Assembly: GCF_011050365.1 (NCBI RefSeq)
Contig: NZ_DRFV01000011.1
Coordinates: forward strand, 101,785 to 165,784
Source of the DNA: Pseudohongiella sp.
GTDB lineage: Bacteria > Pseudomonadota > Gammaproteobacteria > Pseudomonadales > Pseudohongiellaceae
Length of the DNA stretch: 64,000 nt
Reading direction: 5' to 3'
Part shown: piece after piece, positions 63,052 to 64,000 of the stretch
Layout of the letters: each line of letters opens with the position of its first letter
Position numbering within the stretch: the first letter of the stretch is position 1
Program-made: the position numbers and the translations under genes
Notes under the pieces: model-generated
The model's database searches: none
What the model saw: the letters and a program-made list of their open reading frames with translations, nothing else
Told to the model about the DNA's origin: nothing

Positions 63052-63981
63052 TTACTCCTGAACCTGCTCCTGGCGGCGCTTGCCCGCCAGGATGCCGGGC
63101 AGGGCGTAGTTGCCTTCGTGGCAGGCATATTCGTATATCTGTTCACCCTCGGCGCGGGCATACAACACCATCTCCGCCGTCCACGGCTGCGTGTAAGCCA
63201 CCGGATCGTTCATGGTGAAGCTGTAGACGATTTCCCCCGGCGACACCATGCGCAGTCTCTCGGTGACTTCCAGACCCGGGCCGGAACCGTAATGTGACTG
63301 CTGCGGGTGCATATTGCGCGTGCTGACCACCAGTGTGTCCCCTTCCCAGCGCCCTACCGAATCGCCCATCCATTTATGCACTGCGGGCGGCAGGTGCTCG
63401 CCGTGCAAGCGGATAATACGGGCGTCATGCATCATTTCCGCCATGATCACCACGTAATCTGCGGTCTGCACAATCTGGTAATTGTTGTTGTAGATGATAG
63501 GCATCATGGGCGGGCCGGCGCTGGAGTTGGATGTGCGGAAGTCATAGAACAACAGGCAGCGTTCTCCGATGGTTGCCATTTCCGGACCCAGGAAGGCGTC
63601 GTCACCGTGCAGGTCGCGCCAGTGCTCCATCAGGTTCTGCTCCGGCGCACCTTCGCGAAAGGGGATCTGTCCGTCGGGCGGGTCTATGATCATCGAGGTA
63701 CGGTATTCACCGTCAATGTTCACCACCTGAGTGCCACGGTCCAGCCAGAAGGTGTTGTAAGCCGCTGCGGTGTTGCCATCAGTAGGCGGAGCCCGGTCCG
63801 GGTCGCTGGGGGCAAATGACTGTTGCTCGCGCTGCTGAGCATTTTGCTGCAGACGTTCGGCTTCCGCGGCACTCAGCGCGCGCTGCTCGCCATAGCGTTC
63901 GGGGCGTTGCAGTGGTGTTTGTGTACCATTGGTCCAGATACCCTGCAAATCGGGTCTGCCATCAGTGGTGCGGGGTAGTTG
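63052..63981 (-). CDS. Exported-type protein of unknown function, 5' end missing
   Basis: 309 residues remain, beginning QLPRTTDGRPDLQGIW, which resembles the start of mature proteins in a family common in soil and marine bacteria. Middle blocks include GEYRTSMIIDPPDGQIP and WRDLHGDDAFLGPEMATIGERCLLFYD, then MMHDARIIRLHGEHLPP and SVGRWEGDTLVVST. No catalytic motif is known to me. The frame runs through the adapter to the window end, adding the false residues MYKRQ; the true N-terminus and signal peptide are absent. Confidence 0.8.
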   Translation of the reverse strand, partial: QLPRTTDGRPDLQGIWTNGTQTPLQRPERYGEQRALSAAEAERLQQNAQQREQQSFAPSDPDRAPPTDGNTAAAYNTFWLDRGTQVVNIDGEYRTSMIIDPPDGQIPFREGAPEQNLMEHWRDLHGDDAFLGPEMATIGERCLLFYDFRTSNSSAGPPMMPIIYNNNYQIVQTADYVVIMAEMMHDARIIRLHGEHLPPAVHKWMGDSVGRWEGDTLVVSTRNMHPQQSHYGSGPGLEVTERLRMVSPGEIVYSFTMNDPVAYTQPWTAEMVLYARAEGEQIYEYACHEGNYALPGILAGKRRQEQVQE

Positions 63982-64000
63982 CTGTCTCTTATACACATCT
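63982..64000 (-). other. Tn5/Nextera mosaic-end adapter (artifact)
   Basis: The last 19 bases, CTGTCTCTTATACACATCT, are exactly the transposase mosaic end used in tagmentation libraries. It should be trimmed. Confidence 0.97.

Overview
The window reads as one end of a chromosomal contig from a free-living, probably aquatic, gammaproteobacterium. Evidence for a Gram-negative gammaproteobacterial host is a TonB-dependent receptor, an LpxH-type phosphatase, Mpl murein-peptide recycling ligase, UbiX, a TesA/YbbA/YbbP locus arranged as in Escherichia coli, RimK, a lipocalin and DUF3450, DUF3014 and TIGR02444 family proteins. The DNA looks GC-rich and evenly so (impression, not computed). I see no insertion sequence, prophage, CRISPR array, rRNA or tRNA. 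The last 19 bases (63982-64000) are the Tn5/Nextera mosaic-end adapter, not genome, so the right edge is an assembly end.

Left part (1-16 kb), housekeeping: the 3' end of pdxJ, an MFS carrier, tesA divergent from ybbA-ybbP, a secreted MORN protein, pdxH, a pyrophosphate-type phosphofructokinase with an altered active-site motif, ubiX, mpl with a LON-domain gene, cheW, two single-helix small proteins, a trypsin-like protease, and a peroxiredoxin/dienelactone hydrolase/GGDEF run. Vitamin B6 synthesis is represented at two points (pdxJ, pdxH).

Middle (16-31.5 kb): a NUDIX enzyme, a TonB-dependent receptor divergent from a short-chain dehydrogenase, an SlyD-like prolyl isomerase with a terminator, a coupled aldehyde dehydrogenase/glyoxalase-fold pair, an LpxH-like phosphatase, several envelope proteins, recQ, trhO, and a secreted protein with a long Ser-Asp-Lys/Gly-Lys-Trp repeat tract.

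Peptide-transport block (31.9-44.2 kb): two complete peptide ABC importers in tandem. The first is Opp-like, with a membrane-anchored binding protein and an OppC permease carrying what looks like a fibronectin type III domain in its first periplasmic loop. The second is Yej-like, with a lipoprotein binding protein. Most neighbouring genes are joined by ATGA overlaps or short gaps.

Right part (44-64 kb): an orphan DUF3450 gene, rimK, a three-gene glycosylation module (GT-C-like membrane protein, polyprenyl-phosphate sugar synthase, SMR-type carrier), a paired M16 protease operon, a SURF1 protein, a RimK-like ATP-grasp ligase tail-to-tail with a GNAT plus C39-peptidase fusion, an OmpA-like lipoprotein, a tightly coupled light/redox operon (DCC thiol protein, iron-sulfur (6-4) photolyase, SDR, lipocalin, FAD oxidoreductase), a histidine-rich membrane chemoreceptor, and a gene cut by the contig end. 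The best candidates for under-described biology are the ATP-grasp/GNAT-peptidase pair, the fibronectin-bearing OppC importer and the three-gene glycosylation module.
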